Positions 10,203-19,606 of a stretch of DNA of 64,000 nucleotides are shown one piece after another (position 1 is the stretch's first letter; each line of letters begins with the position of its first letter). The translations under genes were made by a program, and so were the position numbers. The stretch is from Aliiroseovarius zhejiangensis (lineage in GTDB: Bacteria > Pseudomonadota > Alphaproteobacteria > Rhodobacterales > Rhodobacteraceae), in contig NZ_BNCH01000001.1 of assembly GCF_014656375.1 (NCBI RefSeq), positions 186,001 through 250,000 of the forward strand. Direction: 5' to 3'. Under the pieces are notes generated by a model. It did not search any database. It saw only the letters and a list, made by a program, of their open reading frames with translations, and was not told where the DNA came from.

Positions 10203-11120
10203 TCAGAGCCATTCGCCCTTGACCAGTTGCCGATAGACCGAGTTCAGCCAGTTGTTGCCTCTGGCCTCGGGTTTCAGCCCGGACTTGGTCAGCAGGCGAT
10301 AGCTGCTCTGATACCATTCGGTCGATTGGAAGTTGTGCCCCAGAATGGCCCCGGCGGTCTGCGCCTCCTCCACCAGCCCAAGCGACAGATAGCTTTCCAC
10401 AAGCCGGTGCAACGCCTCGGCCACATGGGTCGTGGTCTGGAATTGCTCGACCACCACGCGGAACCGGTTGATCGCGGCCGCGTAATGCTTGCGCTTCAGA
10501 TAGTAACGGCCGATTTCCATCTCTTTCGCAGCCAGATGGTCAAAGGCCAGATCAAATTTCAGGATCGCGGATTTCGCGTATTCGGTGTCGGGATAGCGTT
10601 CGATCACAGTGCGCAACGCTTGCAACGCCTGATAGGTCAGGCCCTGGTCGCGCCCGATCTCGTCAATCTGGTCGTAATAGCTGAGCGCCAGCAGATATTG
10701 CGCATAGGCAGCATCTTCGGAGGCCGGATAGAAGTCGATATACCGCTGCGCGCTGGCCCGCGCCTGTTCATATTCCTTGTCCTTGTGGTGCGAAAACGCC
10801 TGCATGATCAGCGCGCGCTTGGCCCATTCGGAATAGGGGTACAGGCGCTCGACCTCGCCAAACCACTTGGCGGCTTCCGACGGGTCGCCGCGTTCCAGAT
10901 CATATTCACCGCGCTTATAGATTTCTTCCGCCGTCCACTGGTCGATCGGCTTTTTCTCGACAGGTTGCGAGAAAGCACCAAACAGGCCACCGCCCCCGCC
11001 GCCGGAACTGCCACCAAGACTGCCAAACCCCAAACTGCCAGAGCCGCCACCGCACGAGGACAGAACAAGTCCCGACACCAACGCCACGCTGATAGCTTTG
11101 CCAAATTTCACGCGGATCAT
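10203..11120 (-). CDS. bamD: outer-membrane assembly lipoprotein BamD
   Basis: Essential lipoprotein of the Bam complex that folds beta-barrel proteins into the outer membrane. The 305-residue product has a lipoprotein signal ending in the lipobox LSSC, then a Gly/Ser-rich linker, then tetratricopeptide-like helices (for example AEEIYKRGEYDLERGDPSEA and DIERYPDTEYAKSAI-like units) to the C-terminus. A GTG at 11132 is possible, but the ATG at 11120 has GGGGTGG upstream and gives a standard signal. It is separated from lpxC by 220 nt that contain a terminator, so it probably has its own promoter and leads a bamD-recN unit. Confidence 0.95.
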   Translation of the reverse strand: MIRVKFGKAISVALVSGLVLSSCGGGSGSLGFGSLGGSSGGGGGGLFGAFSQPVEKKPIDQWTAEEIYKRGEYDLERGDPSEAAKWFGEVERLYPYSEWAKRALIMQAFSHHKDKEYEQARASAQRYIDFYPASEDAAYAQYLLALSYYDQIDEIGRDQGLTYQALQALRTVIERYPDTEYAKSAILKFDLAFDHLAAKEMEIGRYYLKRKHYAAAINRFRVVVEQFQTTTHVAEALHRLVESYLSLGLVEEAQTAGAILGHNFQSTEWYQSSYRLLTKSGLKPEARGNNWLNSVYRQLVKGEWL

Positions 11121-11280
11121 GACCGGTGCCACCCCAAAAAATTACTATCCAACCGAAAGGTCCGAATTGCTCTCGCCTGTCCTAGCACAGAAATTTTCAA
11201 GGCAAAATGGTTTGCGCGGCAATTTTCGCACCTCTTGGACACTCGGCGCACACTCATTCCTCCCACACGTGCCTGAAAAC

Positions 11281-11306
11281 GAAGAAACCACGCCAGAAAA
11301 GCGTGG
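11281..11306 (-). terminator. rho-independent terminator after lpxC
   Basis: Reading the minus strand, a six-pair stem (CCACGC at 11288-11293 with GCGTGG at 11301-11306, 7-nt loop) is extended by A-T and G-T pairs and followed by a T-rich tail (TTTCTTCGTTTTC). It sits 35 nt past the lpxC stop and separates lpxC from bamD. Confidence 0.7.
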
Positions 11307-11340
11307 CTTCCGTATTGGAATCAACGGGTTCGGGACCAGA

Positions 11341-12273
11341 TCATGCCGTCATCGGAAGATCGGAGCGGCGCACCCCCACCCCCGGCAGACGGCGTGCGGT
11401 TTCCGGGTCGCATTCGACCAGACGCCAGGCGTCCGGTTGATCGAACAGGGCGCGCAACAGTTTGTTGGTCATCGCATGACCCGCCCGGTGCCCGACATAG
11501 CGCGCCTTCAGCGGCGCCCCGGCCAGAGCCAGATCGCCCACCGCATCCAGCATCTTGTGGCGCACAGCCTCGTCAATGCGGCGCAGACCGCCGGGTGACA
11601 GAACCGCGTCGCCATCGACAACCACGGCATTGTCATAGGTTCCGCCAAGGGCCAGCCCGGCCTTGTGCATCGCGTCCACATCGGCGCGGCGGCAGAAGGT
11701 GCGGCAATCGCTGAGCTCGCGCACGAAATTGCCATTGGACAGGTCCAGATGCTTGTCCTGCGTGCCGATGACACGGTCAGGGAACGAGATGTGAAAATCG
11801 ATCTCGAACCCGTCCGAAGGCTCCAGCCGCGCCCAAACGGCATGTTCGCCGTCATCTTCGCGGTATTCGACGGGTTTCAGAACCTCAATCACCCGCACGG
11901 GGGCCGCCAGTTCGCGCACGCCGGTCTTCACCAGCCCGTCGACAAAACGTGCCGCACTGCCGTCCATGATCGGCACTTCCTGCCCGTCCAGTTCAACCAG
12001 CGCATTGTGAATGCCGCACCCGGCCAGCGCGGCCATGATGTGTTCGATGGTCTTGACCTCGACCCCGGCATCGTTCCGGATCAGGGTGCACAGCGGCGTC
12101 GGCACACCGGACGCCCAGTGGGCGGGCACCAGATTGTCACGATCCGTGACATCGATCCGTTTGAACCAGATGCCGTGTTCCGCCGGGGCGGGCATCACAC
12201 GCATTCGAACCGGGCGCCCGGAATGAAGCCCGGTGCCGGTGAATGTCACACTGCTTGCAACTGTGGTTTGCAC
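11341..12273 (-). CDS. lpxC: UDP-3-O-acyl-N-acetylglucosamine deacetylase LpxC
   Basis: Zinc hydrolase for the first committed step of lipid A synthesis. The 310-residue product shows KTIEHIMAALAGCGIHN (E77 and H78), HKMLDAVGDLALAG (H239 and D243) and H266, matching the zinc ligands and general acid/base residues of the E. coli enzyme within one residue. The frame is open far upstream, but the GTG at 12273 with GAAGAGG 6 nt ahead gives the family length and the standard QTTVASSVTFTGTGLH start. It follows ftsZ in the usual alphaproteobacterial order, but terminators on both sides suggest it is transcribed as its own unit. A direct repeat about 300 nt upstream may bear on its control. Confidence 0.96.
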   Translation of the reverse strand: MQTTVASSVTFTGTGLHSGRPVRMRVMPAPAEHGIWFKRIDVTDRDNLVPAHWASGVPTPLCTLIRNDAGVEVKTIEHIMAALAGCGIHNALVELDGQEVPIMDGSAARFVDGLVKTGVRELAAPVRVIEVLKPVEYREDDGEHAVWARLEPSDGFEIDFHISFPDRVIGTQDKHLDLSNGNFVRELSDCRTFCRRADVDAMHKAGLALGGTYDNAVVVDGDAVLSPGGLRRIDEAVRHKMLDAVGDLALAGAPLKARYVGHRAGHAMTNKLLRALFDQPDAWRLVECDPETARRLPGVGVRRSDLPMTA

Positions 12274-12576
12274 GTGTTGCCTCTTCTTTGCCTCTGTTCG
12301 GGTTGACGTAAACGGATTGCGAAAGGCGGCCCGTTCCGTCTGCATTTGTTGCCGCGCCAGAAGCCGCTGACGGTTGGGGTCTGTGTGGAGTGGCACAGCT
12401 TCCCGACCGTTCTGGGTCTGCATGGTGATGCGGACGTCCCGCCCACCGATGTCAGTTTCCGCGCATAAACAGGTCTCTGAACCCGGTTCTGGCAGCGGCA
12501 GGTCTGACGCGCTCCAAGCATGTAGGGCTTGGTGACACAGAGGTAAATCCTGCCCGGTGCAATAACAATTCAAACC

Positions 12577-12594
12577 TCTGTAACGGTCTGTAAC
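12577..12594. promoter_or_regulatory. TCTGTAAC direct repeat upstream of lpxC
   Basis: Two exact copies of TCTGTAAC are separated by GG, giving a 10-bp period (GTAAC-N5-GTAAC). Same-face direct repeats of this kind are how OmpR/CpxR-type response regulators often bind. The position about 305 nt ahead of the lpxC start makes this a candidate control site; no binding protein is known from the sequence. Confidence 0.35.
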
Positions 12595-12663
12595 ATCGCC
12601 ACACACCCCGGCGGAGGGTTGCCGAAACACCGCCACCCGGGCCGTAATCCGCTGTTCTGCAAC

Positions 12664-12689
12664 AAAAAAGACCCGCCAAGGGGCGAGTC
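12664..12689 (-). terminator. rho-independent terminator after ftsZ
   Basis: On the minus strand GACTCGCC pairs with GGCGGGTC (eight pairs, one G-U) across a CCTT loop, followed directly by six Ts (plus-strand A-run at 12664-12669). It lies about 140 nt past ftsZ and is a strong candidate for the end of the dcw transcript. Confidence 0.8.
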
Positions 12690-12786
12690 GGAGCGGATCA
12701 TTTCGTGATGAATATGACAACCTGTCAACGCAGGCAATGCCGTGCAGAGGGGTGGTTTGTGGCCCGTTTAATACAGGGCTTGGAAC

Positions 12787-12815
12787 GGGCCGCGCGACAC
12801 AGGTCCGCGCGGCCC
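12787..12815 (-). terminator. GC-rich hairpin directly after ftsZ
   Basis: A perfect ten-pair inverted repeat (GGGCCGCGCG with CGCGCGGCCC, 9-nt loop) starts 14 nt past the ftsZ stop. There is no T-run, so it may stabilise the mRNA 3' end or pause polymerase ahead of the better terminator at 12664-12689. Confidence 0.45.
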
Positions 12816-12829
12816 AAAACAGTTTGCGA

Positions 12830-14518
12830 TCAGTTTGCCTGACGCCGCAGGAAGGCGGGAATTTCAACCTTGTCCTGTTCGGGGTCAGTGGCCGGGGCTT
12901 GCGGTTGCGCGGGCCGTTCCGATTGCACCGGCGGCTGGCTGCGCGCCTGGTCTTCGGCACCAGCGGCACCCGATCCGGTCATCCGGTTGATCAGCGAGTT
13001 GATGCCAAAGCGTGGTTTGTCATGCCCCGCGCCTGCGCCCCCTGCGCCCCCCTGATGTGCGGGCGTGCTGCCATGTGACGGCGCCTGTTGGGCACGCGGC
13101 TGGTTGTGCACAGCGGCCTGCAACCGGGCCAGTGCCTCGGGTGACGGGGTGCCGGGGGCCGGGGCGCGCGGCGCGACGAACGTGGCCACGTCCGGCTGAT
13201 CGTCATATCCCTGCGGTGCAGCTTCGGGTTCACGCGGCTGATAGGCGGGCGGAGGAATATCGCCCCCTGCCTGTTCAGGGTTGAACACGTTTTCGGTCGG
13301 CGCTTTCGGGGCTTCTTGCTCCCGCTCCAGATCGCCAAACAGCGACGGCTCGCTGCTGGCGGCTTCGACAGGTGCGGCTGCCGGGGACGCCGAAGCTGCG
13401 GGGGCAACTTCTGCGGCAGGCGCGTTATCGATCGCAGCGGCTGCGGCAACAGCTTCCGGCGCTTCGGCTTCCATTTTCTGCTCGACCTCAAGCGGGGCCT
13501 GCAGCGGGGCGGCCAGACTGCGGCGCGGCAGCGGGATGTCCGAATTCACATCCACCGCGTCGATGCCGGTGGCGACCACGGACACGCGCATCGCGCCTTC
13601 CATGTCGGTGTCCAGCGTCGAGCCGACGATGATGTTGGCGTCCTGATCCACCTCTTCGCGGATACGGTTCGCGGCCTCGTCCAGTTCGAACAGCGTCAGG
13701 TCGTAGCCGCCGGTGATGTTGATCAACACCCCCTTCGCGCCCTTCAGGCTGATTTCATCCAGAAGCGGGTTTGCGATGGCTTTCTCGGCGGCCTGAACGG
13801 CGCGATCTTCGCCATCGGATTCGCCGGTGCCCATCATGGCTTTGCCCATCTCGTCCATCACGGCGCGGACATCCGCGAAGTCGAGGTTGATCAGGCCGGG
13901 GCGCACCATCAGGTCGGTGACGCCTTTGACACCTTGATACAGCACGTCATCCGCCATCGAGAACGCCTCGGTAAAGGTCGTTTTCTCATTCGCCAGGCGA
14001 AACAGGTTCTGGTTGGGAATGATGATCAGCGTATCGACCATCTTTTGCAACGCGTCCACACCGTCCTCGGCCTGACGCATCCGCTTGGCGCCTTCGAACT
14101 GGAACGGCTTGGTCACGACGCCCACGGTCAGCACACCAAGCTCGCGCGCGGCCTGCGCGATGATCGGGGCCGCCCCCGTGCCGGTGCCGCCGCCCATACC
14201 GGCGGTGATGAAACACATATGCGCGCCGGCCAGATGATCGACGATCTGTTCGATCGATTCCTCGGCTGCCGCTGCGCCGACCGATGCACGGGCCCCCGCG
14301 CCCAGCCCTTCGGTCACTTTCACACCCATCTGGATGCGGTCCTTGGCGCGCGAATGCTGCAAAGCCTGCGCGTCGGTGTTGGCCACTACGAATTCAACGC
14401 CCTCGAGTTCCTTCTCGATCATGTTGTTGACAGCGTTGCCACCGGCACCGCCCACGCCAAACACCGTGATACGAGGTTTCAACTCTTCCTGACCGGGCAA
14501 GGTAAGGTTCAAAGTCAT
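12830..14518 (-). CDS. ftsZ: cell division protein FtsZ
   Basis: Tubulin-like GTPase that forms the division ring. The 562-residue product has the GTP-binding N-terminal domain ([14 protein letters not shown], then the tubulin signature GGGTGTG at 109-115) and the catalytic region around [16 protein letters not shown] long Ala/Pro/Gln-rich disordered linker follows (about 325-550), ending in the conserved peptide [11 protein letters not shown] that binds FtsA and other partners. FtsZ with a long linker is typical of alphaproteobacteria. The ATG at 14518 has a purine-rich GGCGGAAAAA stretch upstream. It is last in the murC-to-ftsZ array, 234 nt after ftsA, a gap that could hold its own promoter. 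Confidence 0.97.
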   Translation of the reverse strand: MTLNLTLPGQEELKPRITVFGVGGAGGNAVNNMIEKELEGVEFVVANTDAQALQHSRAKDRIQMGVKVTEGLGAGARASVGAAAAEESIEQIVDHLAGAHMCFITAGMGGGTGTGAAPIIAQAARELGVLTVGVVTKPFQFEGAKRMRQAEDGVDALQKMVDTLIIIPNQNLFRLANEKTTFTEAFSMADDVLYQGVKGVTDLMVRPGLINLDFADVRAVMDEMGKAMMGTGESDGEDRAVQAAEKAIANPLLDEISLKGAKGVLINITGGYDLTLFELDEAANRIREEVDQDANIIVGSTLDTDMEGAMRVSVVATGIDAVDVNSDIPLPRRSLAAPLQAPLEVEQKMEAEAPEAVAAAAAIDNAPAAEVAPAASASPAAAPVEAASSEPSLFGDLEREQEAPKAPTENVFNPEQAGGDIPPPAYQPREPEAAPQGYDDQPDVATFVAPRAPAPGTPSPEALARLQAAVHNQPRAQQAPSHGSTPAHQGGAGGAGAGHDKPRFGINSLINRMTGSGAAGAEDQARSQPPVQSERPAQPQAPATDPEQDKVEIPAFLRRQAN

Positions 14519-14752
14519 GATTTTTCCGCCTGTCTATGTCCGCGCCGCACCGATGTCCCCCGATGGCGGCAAATACTGTCAATTATTTCCGACTGAATCG
14601 CCGGTTTCTGCCTCGTTTTGACCATGTTACCCCAAAAAACCGCCTTTCGTCACGCCCTAAAGGGGCGCAATGCCGCAAAATATTGAGCAATCGCAGGCGA
14701 TTTCAGCAGGATTTCGCCGAACACACCGTATATTGGTGCGATCGAGGTCTTC

Positions 14753-16087
14753 TTACCAATTGTCCTTGAACCACCGGAAGGCCCGGCGCAGGCTGCGCGC
14801 CGGGTAGCTTTCAGCCGGAATGTCGAAATCCCACCATTCGTCCTGCGGATGGGCGGCGAACAGACACAGCCCGACTGCCGAGGCAAACCCCGCCCCCGTC
14901 GCCGCCTGCGGCAGTCCCTGCACCCGCAGCGGGCGCCCGATGCGCACCTGCTGGCCCAGAATTTTCGGGGCCAGCCCGTCCAGCCCGGGGATCTGGCTGC
15001 CGCCGCCGGTCAACACGATCTGCTGGCTGCGCAGATGCTCGAACCCGGACGCGTCCAGACAGGCGCGGACCTCTTCCAGAATTTCTTCGACCCGCGGGCG
15101 CATGATGCCGATCAGTTCGGCCCGGCTGACCGTGCGTCGGTCATGTTCCCAATCACCGGTGTCACCGCCGATCTCGATCATCTCGCGATCATCCATGCCC
15201 GTGGCCACGACACCGCCATAGAAGGTCTTGATCCGTTCCGCCGTCGACAGCGGGACCTGAAGCCCCTTCGAGATGTCCGAGGTCACGTGATCCCCGCCCA
15301 GCCGCACGCTGTCGGAATAGATCATGTGCTTTTTCATGAAGATGGACAGGCCCGTTGACCCGCCGCCAAGATCAATGCAGGCCGCGCCCAGTTCCTGCTC
15401 GTCCTCGACCAGCGCCGAAATGCCGGACACATAGGCCGAACTCGCCAGCCCCGCCAATTCAAGATCGCAGCGTTTGATGCAGTAAAGCAGGTTCTGAATG
15501 ACCGCTGAATCAACGGTCAGCACATGCATGTCCACCGCCAGCCGGTTGCCGATCTGTCCACGTGGGTCGTTCAGCCCCGACCGGTGATCCAGCGCGAAAT
15601 TGACCGGCTGGGCGTGCAACACTTCGCGCCCCTCGCCAATGTCGGGCATGTCACAGGCGGCCAGCACCCGCGCCACGTCGTCTTCGGTGACAGCGGCGTT
15701 GTTCAGCTCGACCACACCATCCAGACCATAGCTGCGCGGGTTGGCACCCGAGAAGCAGGCGATCACGTGATCGACGCGAATGTTGGCCATTTTCTGTGCT
15801 GCCTGAATGGCGGTGCGGATGGCGCGTTCGGTTTCCTGCATCGCGTCGATTTCGCCGAACCGCACCCCACGCGACCGCGTGGTCGCCGCCCCGATCACAC
15901 GAAACGCGCTTTGCCCGGCCAGACTGCCCACCCCATCGCTTTCGCGAAACTGGTCCGGCCCGTCAAAGCGCAGGATCAGGCAGGCGATTTTAGAGCTGCC
16001 GATGTCCAGAATGGCGATCACACCTCGCTGCATGGCGGCTTCGCGCATGGCGCGCATGGCGCGCTGCTGGCTGTAAATATCGGTCAT
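14753..16087 (-). CDS. ftsA: cell division protein FtsA
   Basis: Actin-family ATPase that anchors FtsZ to the membrane and signals to the septal machinery. The 444-residue product has the phosphate-1 loop AILDIGSSKIACLIL near residue 25, SHS2-type inserts, and adenosine-binding VLTGGGSQIPGL. The C-terminus RRAFRWFKDNW is the short amphipathic helix that inserts in the membrane. Its start overlaps the ftsQ stop (ATGA at 16084-16087), so the two are translationally coupled. The N-terminal 20 or so residues ([20 protein letters not shown]) are longer than in enterobacteria; one of the internal Met codons could be the true start. Confidence 0.96.
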   Translation of the reverse strand: MTDIYSQQRAMRAMREAAMQRGVIAILDIGSSKIACLILRFDGPDQFRESDGVGSLAGQSAFRVIGAATTRSRGVRFGEIDAMQETERAIRTAIQAAQKMANIRVDHVIACFSGANPRSYGLDGVVELNNAAVTEDDVARVLAACDMPDIGEGREVLHAQPVNFALDHRSGLNDPRGQIGNRLAVDMHVLTVDSAVIQNLLYCIKRCDLELAGLASSAYVSGISALVEDEQELGAACIDLGGGSTGLSIFMKKHMIYSDSVRLGGDHVTSDISKGLQVPLSTAERIKTFYGGVVATGMDDREMIEIGGDTGDWEHDRRTVSRAELIGIMRPRVEEILEEVRACLDASGFEHLRSQQIVLTGGGSQIPGLDGLAPKILGQQVRIGRPLRVQGLPQAATGAGFASAVGLCLFAAHPQDEWWDFDIPAESYPARSLRRAFRWFKDNW

Positions 16088-17046
16088 TGGTCGTCGGCTC
16101 CAAATTCTAACGTTCGAATGCGACGCAACTCTTCGACGGCTGGCTCACCCAGTCGAAGCGTCGGTCTCAGGGGGTTTCTCATGTCGACCACGGTCAGGTC
16201 GCGGGCCATCACCTCTTGCGCCTGATCCAGGGCGATCACCTGCTCCAGGGCGGCCACGGAGTCGTGCTCGGGCAAGAGGATGCGCTGTTTGGTGGCCAGA
16301 ACCACGTCCCAACGACGCTCGCCAACCCGCACGAGGCCGCGCAGCGACGGCCCGAGCGGACGCGCCGTTTCGATCAGCGCCAGCGCCTCGTCCACAGCCT
16401 GGTTCGCGCCCGCGCCCGCGATCAGCGGCAAGTCCGACCGGCCATTGCGCGTGATCAGGCTGGCCACCCGATGGCCGCTGCGGTCCAGCAGGTCAAGGAT
16501 GCCATCATGGCGCCAGATGATGACCGGCTGGCGTTCGGTGATCGCCACCTCAAGCACGCCACCGGGGCGCACCCGCAAGGCGGCCTTTTCGACAACGTCC
16601 AATTTCGTAAGCTCCAACCGCATCGCCTCAAGATCCAGATCGAAGCTGGATATCGGGAAGTCGATGGGCAGCAGGTCGCGCACCGCGTCGGCCACCACCG
16701 GTGTTGCGCCCTCGACCGCCATCAGCTTGACCATGAACTCAGGACGCTCCTGCACCGACCGCTGAATCTGGGTGTAAGTGTCGACGAGATGGGTGCGATT
16801 GTCCGGGTTGGCGAAGTAAAGTCCCACCGCCAGCAACACAAGCCCGACCGGCAACCCGACCCGCAGCAAAGCCCGGAAGGTCGGCGTCAGCCACAAGCGA
16901 TGCGCCTTGTAGGCCAGGCGCGAAGGCGCCGGATCGCGATGGGTCGGCGCGGCATCTGACGCCCCGCCCCCGGCCTGCGGCGGACGTGGCGCGGCGACGG
17001 AATGATAGCCGCGCGCGGGGCGGGGTTTGCGCATCAGCGATCGCAT
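16084..17046 (-). CDS. ftsQ: cell division protein FtsQ
   Basis: Bitopic inner-membrane divisome protein that links FtsA/FtsZ to septal synthesis. The 320-residue product has a basic, Pro-rich cytoplasmic tail (to about residue 58), one transmembrane helix ([20 protein letters not shown]), a POTRA domain and an FtsQ/DivIB domain. The ATG at 17046 has GGAGG 7 nt upstream and overlaps the end of ddl by 13 nt. A second ATG at 17034 overlaps the ddl stop as TGATG and could also be used. It sits between ddl and ftsA in the standard order. Confidence 0.94.
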   Translation of the reverse strand: MRSLMRKPRPARGYHSVAAPRPPQAGGGASDAAPTHRDPAPSRLAYKAHRLWLTPTFRALLRVGLPVGLVLLAVGLYFANPDNRTHLVDTYTQIQRSVQERPEFMVKLMAVEGATPVVADAVRDLLPIDFPISSFDLDLEAMRLELTKLDVVEKAALRVRPGGVLEVAITERQPVIIWRHDGILDLLDRSGHRVASLITRNGRSDLPLIAGAGANQAVDEALALIETARPLGPSLRGLVRVGERRWDVVLATKQRILLPEHDSVAALEQVIALDQAQEVMARDLTVVDMRNPLRPTLRLGEPAVEELRRIRTLEFGADDQ

Positions 17047-17948
17047 GAGGCATCCTCCACCATCCAGGCGCAGAACTGGCCAAAGCTGATCCCGTGATGG
17101 GCTGCCTGTTCAGGCGCGAGCGACGTGGGCGTCATGCCCGGCTGCGTGTTGGTTTCCAGAAGGATCAACCCGTCCAGCCCGCGCGCCTCGTCCCAGCGGA
17201 AATCAGTGCGGCTGACACCGCGACACCCCAAGACTTCATGCGCCCGCAAAGCGTAGTCCAGACAGGCGGCTTCGATCTCGGCGGGGATGTCGGCAGGCAT
17301 GATGTGGCGCGAACCGCCCTCGGCATACTTGGCGTCATAGTCATACCAGCCATCGGTCAGGATATCGGTTACACCAAGCGCCCGGTCGCCCATGATCGTG
17401 GTCGTCAGTTCACGCCCCGGCGCATAGGTTTCCACCATCACCGTATCGGGCATGGTCGGGGCCAGTTGCGGCGGCGTGTTCGCGCCGTCCTGCACGATGT
17501 AAATCCCGACCGAGCTGCCCTCGTTGAAGGGCTTCACCACATAGGGCGGCTCCATCACGTGGCGGGCGCGCACCTCGTCCGCCGGTGCCAGAACGCTGTC
17601 GACCACCGGCAGGCCTGCTGAGCGATAGGCGTCTTTCGCGCGCTCCTTGTCCATCGCGAGCGAGGACGCCAGCACACCGGAATGGGTATAGGGAATTTGC
17701 AGCCACTCAAGCAGGCCTTGCACGCAGCCATCTTCGCCCCAACGGCCATGCAGCGCATTGAACACCACGTCGGGGGCTTCACTGCGCAGACGTTCGGACA
17801 GGTCAGGGCCAGCGTCGATGGCAACCACGTCATAGCCCTCGCCTTTCAGCGCCGCGACGCATTCGCGCCCGGAGCTCAGCGAGACCTCCCGCTCGGCCGA
17901 TTGACCGCCCAGAAGAACCACAACTTTCGAGACTGTCTTGCCCGACAT
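17034..17948 (-). CDS. ddl: D-alanine--D-alanine ligase
   Basis: ATP-grasp enzyme that makes the D-Ala-D-Ala dipeptide for peptidoglycan. The 304-residue product shows [40 protein letters not shown] (nucleotide-binding loop), [14 protein letters not shown] and [12 protein letters not shown] (metal-binding Glu and Asn). The frame is open 24 codons further upstream, but the ATG at 17948 gives the family length and N-terminus. It precedes and overlaps ftsQ. A 229-nt gap with several hairpins separates it from murB, so a second promoter or attenuation point is possible there. Confidence 0.96.
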   Translation of the reverse strand: MSGKTVSKVVVLLGGQSAEREVSLSSGRECVAALKGEGYDVVAIDAGPDLSERLRSEAPDVVFNALHGRWGEDGCVQGLLEWLQIPYTHSGVLASSLAMDKERAKDAYRSAGLPVVDSVLAPADEVRARHVMEPPYVVKPFNEGSSVGIYIVQDGANTPPQLAPTMPDTVMVETYAPGRELTTTIMGDRALGVTDILTDGWYDYDAKYAEGGSRHIMPADIPAEIEAACLDYALRAHEVLGCRGVSRTDFRWDEARGLDGLILLETNTQPGMTPTSLAPEQAAHHGISFGQFCAWMVEDASCDR

Positions 17949-18070
17949 GCCTGCTTTTGCCTCGTTCCTGGCCGCGAAACCGCGACCAACTGCCCAGCCG
18001 TTTCCGGCGCCGATCCGCACTTTGCGCGCGGTGTTTATCTTTATCGGAGGCTGTACCGCCCCTTACCTCA

Positions 18071-18110
18071 GGGCATTGTGCCCCTTGTTTGCAAGGGCGC
18101 TTGCCCCTTG
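18071..18110 (-). promoter_or_regulatory. cluster of mutually exclusive hairpins ahead of ddl
   Basis: Three short inverted repeats share arms: GGGCA/TGCCC (18071-18083), CCCTTG/CAAGGG (18082-18097) and CAAGGG/CCCTTG (18092-18110). The middle CAAGGG can pair with the CCCTTG on either side. It lies in the 229-nt murB-ddl gap. No T-run follows, so it is not a plain terminator. Confidence 0.35.
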
Positions 18111-18177
18111 TCACCGGTTCTTTTCGACCGGATCTGAAGGGCCTGCCCGACCCCGGTATCTGCGCGCGTCCGTTGGC

Positions 18178-19110
18178 TTATTTCTCTGCCAATTCACCCA
18201 CGCGCATGATTTCCCATACTAGCTCTATGCCACTGTGTTCGTAAACCTTTTTTCTGACCTCTTCGCCCAATCCTTCAAGGTCGGCGGCAGTGGCGTCGCC
18301 GGTGTTGGTCAGGAAATTCGCGTGCATCGGGTTCATCTGCGCCCCGCCCCGCGTGGCTCCGCGCATCCCGGCATCCTCGATCACCTTCCACGCTTTCAAC
18401 TCGTGGCTGTCATCGGCACGCCCGGTCGAACTGAACCCCGCCGGGTTGCGGAACGTCGACCCCGCGGTGCGGTCCTTGGTCGGCTGCGTCTGGTCCCGCT
18501 TCGCCAGTTGCGCTTCCATCCGCGCGGTCAGGTCGTCGGGGTCGCCCATCGGGCCTTCAAATGTCGCGCTGGTGATGATCCATCCCTCGGGAAGGTCGGT
18601 TTGACGGTATTGGAATTTCAGATCATCGGCGGTCAGCATCACCCGCTCACCCTCGCGCGTGATTGCCTGCGCTTCGACAAACACGTCCGCCACATATGAC
18701 CCATAGCAGCCCGCATTCATCCGCACCGCGCCGCCAATGGCACCAGGGATGGTGCGCAGGAAGGTCAGGTCAACGCCCGCTTCGGCTGCCTTGCGCGCCA
18801 CATGGGCATCCAGCGCGGCGACGCCTGCGGTGACACGGGTGCCGTCTGTGTCAATCTTGTTGAAGCCCCGACCCAATCGGATCACCACACCACGAATGCC
18901 GCCATCGCGCACAATCAGGTTTGACCCGACGCCCATAGGAAACACCGGCACGTCGGGGTCAAGCGCGGTCAGGAACTGCGCCAGATCATCTGCATCCGCC
19001 GGCATGAAAAACCAGTCGGCAGGCCCGCCGACGCGCAGCCAGGTCAGGGCAGACAGGTCCTTGTCCTGCACCAAAGCGCCGCGTGTTTCGATCTTGCCTG
19101 GATGGGTCAC
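18178..19110 (-). CDS. murB: UDP-N-acetylenolpyruvoylglucosamine reductase MurB
   Basis: FAD enzyme that makes UDP-MurNAc from the MurA product using NADPH. The 310-residue protein has the PCMH-type FAD-binding region ([39 protein letters not shown]) and the active-site GSTFRNP. The C-terminal Glu-containing GIELVWE is in the usual place. The start is GTG at 19110, with GAGG a few bases upstream and only 1 nt between it and the preceding DUF2484 stop, so it should be coupled to that gene. It is part of the ftsW-to-ftsZ minus-strand array. Confidence 0.96.
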   Translation of the reverse strand: MTHPGKIETRGALVQDKDLSALTWLRVGGPADWFFMPADADDLAQFLTALDPDVPVFPMGVGSNLIVRDGGIRGVVIRLGRGFNKIDTDGTRVTAGVAALDAHVARKAAEAGVDLTFLRTIPGAIGGAVRMNAGCYGSYVADVFVEAQAITREGERVMLTADDLKFQYRQTDLPEGWIITSATFEGPMGDPDDLTARMEAQLAKRDQTQPTKDRTAGSTFRNPAGFSSTGRADDSHELKAWKVIEDAGMRGATRGGAQMNPMHANFLTNTGDATAADLEGLGEEVRKKVYEHSGIELVWEIMRVGELAEK

Positions 19111-19111
19111 G

Positions 19112-19357
19112 TCAGCCTCGTGTCTTGTGCAGCCACCGGATCAGGTAGATCACCGGCCAGCGCAGGATCGACATCGCTGCGATCATGACCAGTATCCCGA
19201 CCAGTGGCCCGTTTTGATAAACCACGTAACCCAATAGCGGAATGCCCACAGCGATCAAGACGTAAGCTGCCCGCCAATGATGATCGCGTGACGGAAACAG
19301 GGCGATGATCTGTGCCACCACCGCCCAGAAACAGGCAAGGATCAACGAGAGAGTCAT
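19112..19357 (-). CDS. DUF2484 family small membrane protein (copy 2)
   Basis: An 81-residue, very hydrophobic protein with three likely membrane helices: [33 protein letters not shown] and [14 protein letters not shown] basic tail (RWLHKTRG) follows. It resembles the DUF2484 family, known to me mainly from Rhodobacterales, where it sits between murC and murB. The function is unknown. The ATG at 19357 overlaps the stop of the preceding paralogue (ATGA), and its own stop is 1 nt from the murB start, so expression is tied to the Mur enzymes. Both copies end in a basic Arg-rich tail after a W-P/W-Y motif ([10 protein letters not shown] here, RRPLWYLGRR in copy 1), which suggests duplication. Confidence 0.8.
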   Translation of the reverse strand: MTLSLILACFWAVVAQIIALFPSRDHHWRAAYVLIAVGIPLLGYVVYQNGPLVGILVMIAAMSILRWPVIYLIRWLHKTRG

Positions 19358-19593
19358 ACGCGCCCCAGGGCACGGCGACCCAGATACCAAAGCGGACGGC
19401 GAAACATGGATATGAACGCCGCCAGTCCGATAGCTGACCATATCCAACCGTGCACCACGCCAATCCAGATGATCAGCACAGGGGCGGCGGCCAGCAGCGC
19501 AAAGCCCGGTGCAAACTGGCGGCGCATGGGCAAAAACGCCACCGCGCTGGCGGCGATCACCCAAAGGGTGGCGGCGATCAGCGCGGGGCTCAT
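19354..19593 (-). CDS. DUF2484 family small membrane protein (copy 1)
   Basis: A 79-residue hydrophobic protein starting MSPALIAATLWVIAASAVAF, with three probable membrane helices and a C-terminal [16 protein letters not shown]. It aligns by eye with the next gene along its full length: same size, same helix spacing, a basic PSRD/PMRR segment after helix 1, and the R-P-x-x-Y-L-x-R end. It starts 13 nt after the murC stop and overlaps the second copy by ATGA. The function is unknown; the location suggests a role in membrane steps of wall synthesis or division, which is inference only. Confidence 0.78.
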   Translation of the reverse strand: MSPALIAATLWVIAASAVAFLPMRRQFAPGFALLAAAPVLIIWIGVVHGWIWSAIGLAAFISMFRRPLWYLGRRALGRV

Positions 19594-19606
19594 GGTGCGG
19601 GCCGTG

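Larger units (their letters stand above)
12274..12829. other. ftsZ-lpxC intergenic region (556 nt)
   Basis: No convincing gene lies here, though the lpxC frame stays open through it. It holds a GC-rich inverted repeat just past ftsZ (12787-12815), a rho-independent terminator (12664-12689) and a TCTGTAAC direct repeat (12577-12594). The rest is probably the lpxC promoter and leader. Confidence 0.6.

Noticed and set aside
9471-11276. A 601-residue plus-strand frame across recN and bamD
   Set aside because: Covers parts of two conserved minus-strand genes and has no domain of its own.
12274-12969. N-terminal extension of lpxC in an open frame of 542 codons
   Set aside because: The extra part runs through a terminator and into ftsZ; the GTG at 12273 with a good ribosome site gives the family length.
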